This document shows positions 6,940 to 8,677 of a stretch of DNA of 8,677 nucleotides, one piece after another (the first letter of the stretch is position 1; every line of letters starts with the position of its first letter). The notes under the pieces are model-generated. The model saw nothing but the letters and a program-made list of their open reading frames with translations, was not told the DNA's origin and made no database searches. The translations under genes and the position numbers were made by a program. The DNA lies in the NCBI GenBank assembly GCA_003543245.1, contig DPJB01000043.1, forward strand, positions 23,744 to 32,420. Reading direction: 5' to 3'. Source of the DNA: Moraxellaceae bacterium (GTDB lineage Bacteria > Pseudomonadota > Gammaproteobacteria > Pseudomonadales > Moraxellaceae).

Positions 6940-6965
6940 CCCGCATGGAATGCCATGGTTAACCA
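6933..6965. promoter_or_regulatory. Candidate BirA (biotin repressor) operator
   Basis: The plus strand reads CCGTCAACC, 15 bases, then GGTTAACCA. Read on the minus strand as TGGTTAACC-N15-GGTTGACGG, it matches the proteobacterial BirA consensus TTGTWAACC-N(14/15)-GGTTWACAA at 8/9 and 6/9 positions with an allowed spacer. It lies in front of bioB and covers the candidate -35 box, where a biotin repressor should bind. The right half also covers the comF start codon. A second, tight inverted repeat (TTAACC-AAT-GGTTAA, 6959-6973) partly overlaps it. The consensus is quoted from memory and the assignment is inferred. Confidence 0.65.
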
Positions 6966-7665
6966 ATGGTTAAAATTCAACCAATCAATCCTCCCTCCAG
7001 CCAGCTGCCTGCTCTGCGAAACCCCGGCCCACGGGCTGGCATTATGCACAGGCTGCCTGCAGGACTTGCCCTGGAACCTCCACGCCTGTGAGCGTTGTGC
7101 CATTCCCCTGCCCGAGGAATTGCTGATCTGCGGTGAATGCCGGCCACGGCCACCACCCCAGCAATATGCCATTGCCCCGCTCCGCTATGTGTTTCCGGCA
7201 GACAGCCTGATCAGCAGGCTCAAATACAGCCGGCAACTTGCCCACTCCCCCCTTCTGGGCCAACTCCTGCTTGATGCCGTCATGGCTATGGAACGCCCGC
7301 TACCGCAACTGATCCTGCCGGTACCGCTGCACCCGCTGCGGCTGGCCGAGCGTGGCTATAACCAGGCACTCGAGATTGCCCGACCGCTGGCAAAAGCGCT
7401 TGGACTGCCACTTGAGACACAACTGGTCACCCGCGTCCGGCACACCAGATCCCAGCGAACACTGGATGCCAAGGCTCGCCAGCACAATCTGGACGGAGTG
7501 TTTGGCGTGAATACCACGCGGCTGGCCAACCTCGGCCACCCCACCCACATCGCCCTCGTTGACGATGTAATGACCACCGGGGCAACTGTGGGTGCGCTGG
7601 CCACCCTGCTGCAACGTCATGGCGTGACCGACATTGATGTCTGGTGTGTTGCGCGCACGCCCTGA
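6955..7665 (+). CDS. comF: ComF family protein (phosphoribosyltransferase-like)
   Basis: This 236-residue protein has the ComF layout. An N-terminal zinc-ribbon-like region has four cysteine pairs (C18/C21, C31/C34, C45/C48, C59/C62). A phosphoribosyltransferase-type domain follows, with LPVPLHPLRLAERGYNQ (121-137), the TRSQ...R...N segment (164-178) and the PRPP-loop-like VDDVMTTGAT (202-211). Family members are linked to DNA uptake in naturally competent bacteria (ComFC, and the GntX-type protein of E. coli), but their enzymatic activity is poorly defined. I start it at ATG 6955, giving MVNQWLKF. The frame stays open further upstream, but those codons lie antisense to bioB and look unrelated to the family. 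The ribosome site is weak (GGA at 6947-6949). It is divergent from bioB, and its start codon lies inside the BirA-like operator. Confidence 0.92.
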   Translation: MVNQWLKFNQSILPPASCLLCETPAHGLALCTGCLQDLPWNLHACERCAIPLPEELLICGECRPRPPPQQYAIAPLRYVFPADSLISRLKYSRQLAHSPLLGQLLLDAVMAMERPLPQLILPVPLHPLRLAERGYNQALEIARPLAKALGLPLETQLVTRVRHTRSQRTLDAKARQHNLDGVFGVNTTRLANLGHPTHIALVDDVMTTGATVGALATLLQRHGVTDIDVWCVARTP

Positions 7666-7667
7666 GC

Positions 7668-7697
7668 CGGAATTGTCCCGGCCCTGTCACAATTCCG
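7668..7697. repeat. 9-bp inverted repeat after comF, possible terminator
   Basis: CGGAATTGT (7668-7676) and ACAATTCCG (7689-7697) are exact reverse complements with a 12-base loop, starting three bases after the comF stop codon. A competing GCCGG/CCGGC stem (7666-7670 with 7678-7682) is also possible. No T run follows on the plus strand, so if it ends the comF transcript it is not a canonical intrinsic terminator. It could equally act as an RNA 3'-end stabiliser. Confidence 0.5.
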
Positions 7698-7740
7698 TGC
7701 TACCTTCTGCTCCCCGATGCTGGCCCGGGCCCTGCCCCGT

Positions 7741-7749
7741 TGCTAGAAT
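7741..7749 (+). promoter_or_regulatory. Extended -10 promoter for corA
   Basis: TGCTAGAAT combines the TGN extension with TAGAAT, a 5/6 match to the -10 box. The bases about 17 upstream (7721-7726, TGGCCC) do not resemble a -35 box, so this would be an extended -10 promoter. Transcription would start near 7756, giving corA a leader of about 100 bases. Confidence 0.6.
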
Positions 7750-7816
7750 ACGAGCACCCTCAAGGATTTAGGTCACTTTTCGACCAGGATTCTCCGCCTA
7801 TACGATCAAATCTCCT

Positions 7817-7834
7817 GCATCCCTCACCGGATGC
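7817..7834 (+). promoter_or_regulatory. Hairpin in the corA leader
   Basis: GCATCC (7817-7822) pairs exactly with GGATGC (7829-7834) around a six-base loop, about 23 bases before the corA start. The right arm contains the ATG (7831-7833) of a six-codon frame that ends at 7851, just ahead of corA. The hairpin is visible, but a regulatory role is only a suggestion. Confidence 0.35.
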
Positions 7835-7857
7835 TGACCAGTTGCGAGTGATACACG

Positions 7858-8677
7858 ATGCTGATGGCCTTCACGCTGAACAAGGGGTACCTCGAACAGG
7901 TCGCCATCAATGCCGCCGCCGATCTGGTCAAAGAGGTGATCTGGGTTGATGCCATTGCCCCCAGCGATGAAGAACGTGAATGGCTGCGCGTGGCCTACCA
8001 GCAGGAACTGCCAACGATTGATGATCTTTACGAGATCGAAGCAACCTCGCGTTTCTACGAAACCGAGAATGGCCTGCACATCAGCTCCTACTTCCTGAAC
8101 TATGCTGACGAGAACTCCGAAAACATCTCGGCTGCATTTGTGTTCAACAGCGAGCGCCTGTTCACACTGCGTGAAGAAGAGCTGGCGGCATTCCGCCTGT
8201 TCCGTCTGCGCGCCCGCAAAGGCCTGATCAACCTGACCAACTCCAAATCCATCATGCTCGGCCTGTTCGAGACCAAGGTGGAAAATCTTGCCGACATCCT
8301 CGAACGCGTTGCGGCGGAGCTGGAAGAAACCTCGCGTCAGGTACTCGGTAATGCCGAGCAGGATGACATGGAATCGCTGCTCACCAGCATTGCCCGGCAG
8401 GAAGACGTGAACGGCAAGGTGCGTATCTCGATGATGGACTTGCAGCGCATGCTGTACCTGTTGCTGCGCTCCGGCATCCTGAACGCCGAACAAAGCGAAC
8501 GCCTGCGCGACATCATCCGTGACTCCGAGTCGCTGATTGCCAGCACCTCGTTTCTGTTCGACAAGATCAAGTTCCTGCTCGACACCACGCTCGGCTTCAT
8601 CAACGTCAACCAGAACAAGATCGTGCGCCTGTTTTCGGTGGCCGCGGTGGCACTGCTGCCGCCCACCCTGATCGCCT
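7858..8677 (+). CDS. corA: Magnesium/cobalt transporter CorA (3' end cut off)
   Basis: This is an inner-membrane pentameric channel for Mg2+ (also Co2+ and Ni2+). The first 273 residues are present. The large cytosolic domain closely follows E. coli CorA: MLMAFTL at the start (E. coli MLSAFQL), IEATSRF (60-66), LFTLREEELAAFRL (101-114), GLFETKVENLAD (135-146), KVRISMMDLQR (187-197), and FLLDTTLGFIN (239-249) in the long stalk helix. The first membrane helix begins around residue 256 and ends at LLPPTLIA, so the window stops just before the GMN selectivity motif and the second membrane helix. ATG 7858 is preferred over ATG 7864 from alignment with E. coli. A modest GAG (7846-7848) serves as the ribosome site. 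Confidence 0.96.
   Translation, partial: MLMAFTLNKGYLEQVAINAAADLVKEVIWVDAIAPSDEEREWLRVAYQQELPTIDDLYEIEATSRFYETENGLHISSYFLNYADENSENISAAFVFNSERLFTLREEELAAFRLFRLRARKGLINLTNSKSIMLGLFETKVENLADILERVAAELEETSRQVLGNAEQDDMESLLTSIARQEDVNGKVRISMMDLQRMLYLLLRSGILNAEQSERLRDIIRDSESLIASTSFLFDKIKFLLDTTLGFINVNQNKIVRLFSVAAVALLPPTLIA

Noticed and set aside
6694..6954. N-terminal extension of comF by 87 codons
   Set aside because: The extra codons lie antisense to the start of bioB and across its promoter and do not look like ComF. The family's cysteine-rich start begins soon after ATG 6955.
7798..8493. 231-codon open frame on the minus strand opposite corA
   Set aside because: The plus strand encodes CorA with clear E. 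coli-like blocks throughout; the opposite frame is a shadow.
1..8677. Search for an undescribed mobile, defence or phage system
   Set aside because: Every sizeable coding region belongs to a known core family. There are no transposase, integrase, direct-repeat array, tRNA or abrupt composition shifts to suggest an accessory island.

Overview
The window looks like ordinary core chromosome of a moderately GC-rich marine or environmental gammaproteobacterium (Pseudomonas, Alcanivorax or related lineages). The grounds are the gene order bioB-bioF-bioH-bioC-bioD, an E. coli-like CorA, a divergent comF-family gene, and large two-domain acyl-CoA dehydrogenases next to bioD. As I recall it, Pseudomonas aeruginosa has a similar arrangement (PA0500-PA0504 bio genes followed by acyl-CoA dehydrogenases). 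The genus cannot be fixed from sequence alone.

Layout, left to right. (1) 1-113, minus: first 37 codons of an acyl-CoA dehydrogenase that runs off the left edge. (2) 186-208: rho-independent terminator. (3) 245-2047, minus: complete 600-residue acyl-CoA dehydrogenase, a paralogue of the first. (4) 2048-2408: 361-bp gene-free stretch holding a perfect 10-bp inverted repeat. (5) 2409-6869, minus: five-gene biotin operon in transcription order bioB, bioF, bioH, bioC, bioD, packed with 1-nt, 4-nt and 8-nt overlaps and one 1-nt gap. (6) 6870-6954: short divergent control region with a candidate bioB promoter and a BirA-like operator that reaches over the comF start codon. (7) 6955-7665, plus: comF-family phosphoribosyltransferase-like gene. 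(8) 7666-7857: intergenic region with an inverted repeat, an extended -10 promoter and a corA leader with a hairpin. (9) 7858-8677, plus: 5' 273 codons of corA, cut by the right edge.

How the genes work together. BioC methylates malonyl-ACP to disguise it as a fatty-acid primer, and the fatty-acid synthase extends it to pimeloyl-ACP methyl ester. BioH removes the methyl ester. BioF, (BioA), BioD and BioB then build biotin. bioA is the only late-pathway gene missing here and must lie elsewhere. The operator overlaps the -35 box, so biotin-dependent repression by BirA is the expected control. The acyl-CoA dehydrogenases point to fatty-acid or related acyl-CoA catabolism, and CorA is the housekeeping Mg2+ channel.

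I found no mobile element, CRISPR array, RNA gene, phage gene or defence system, and no convincing undescribed system. The most useful non-obvious signals are regulatory: the operator overlapping the comF start, the 10-bp inverted repeat upstream of the acyl-CoA dehydrogenase, and the corA leader.
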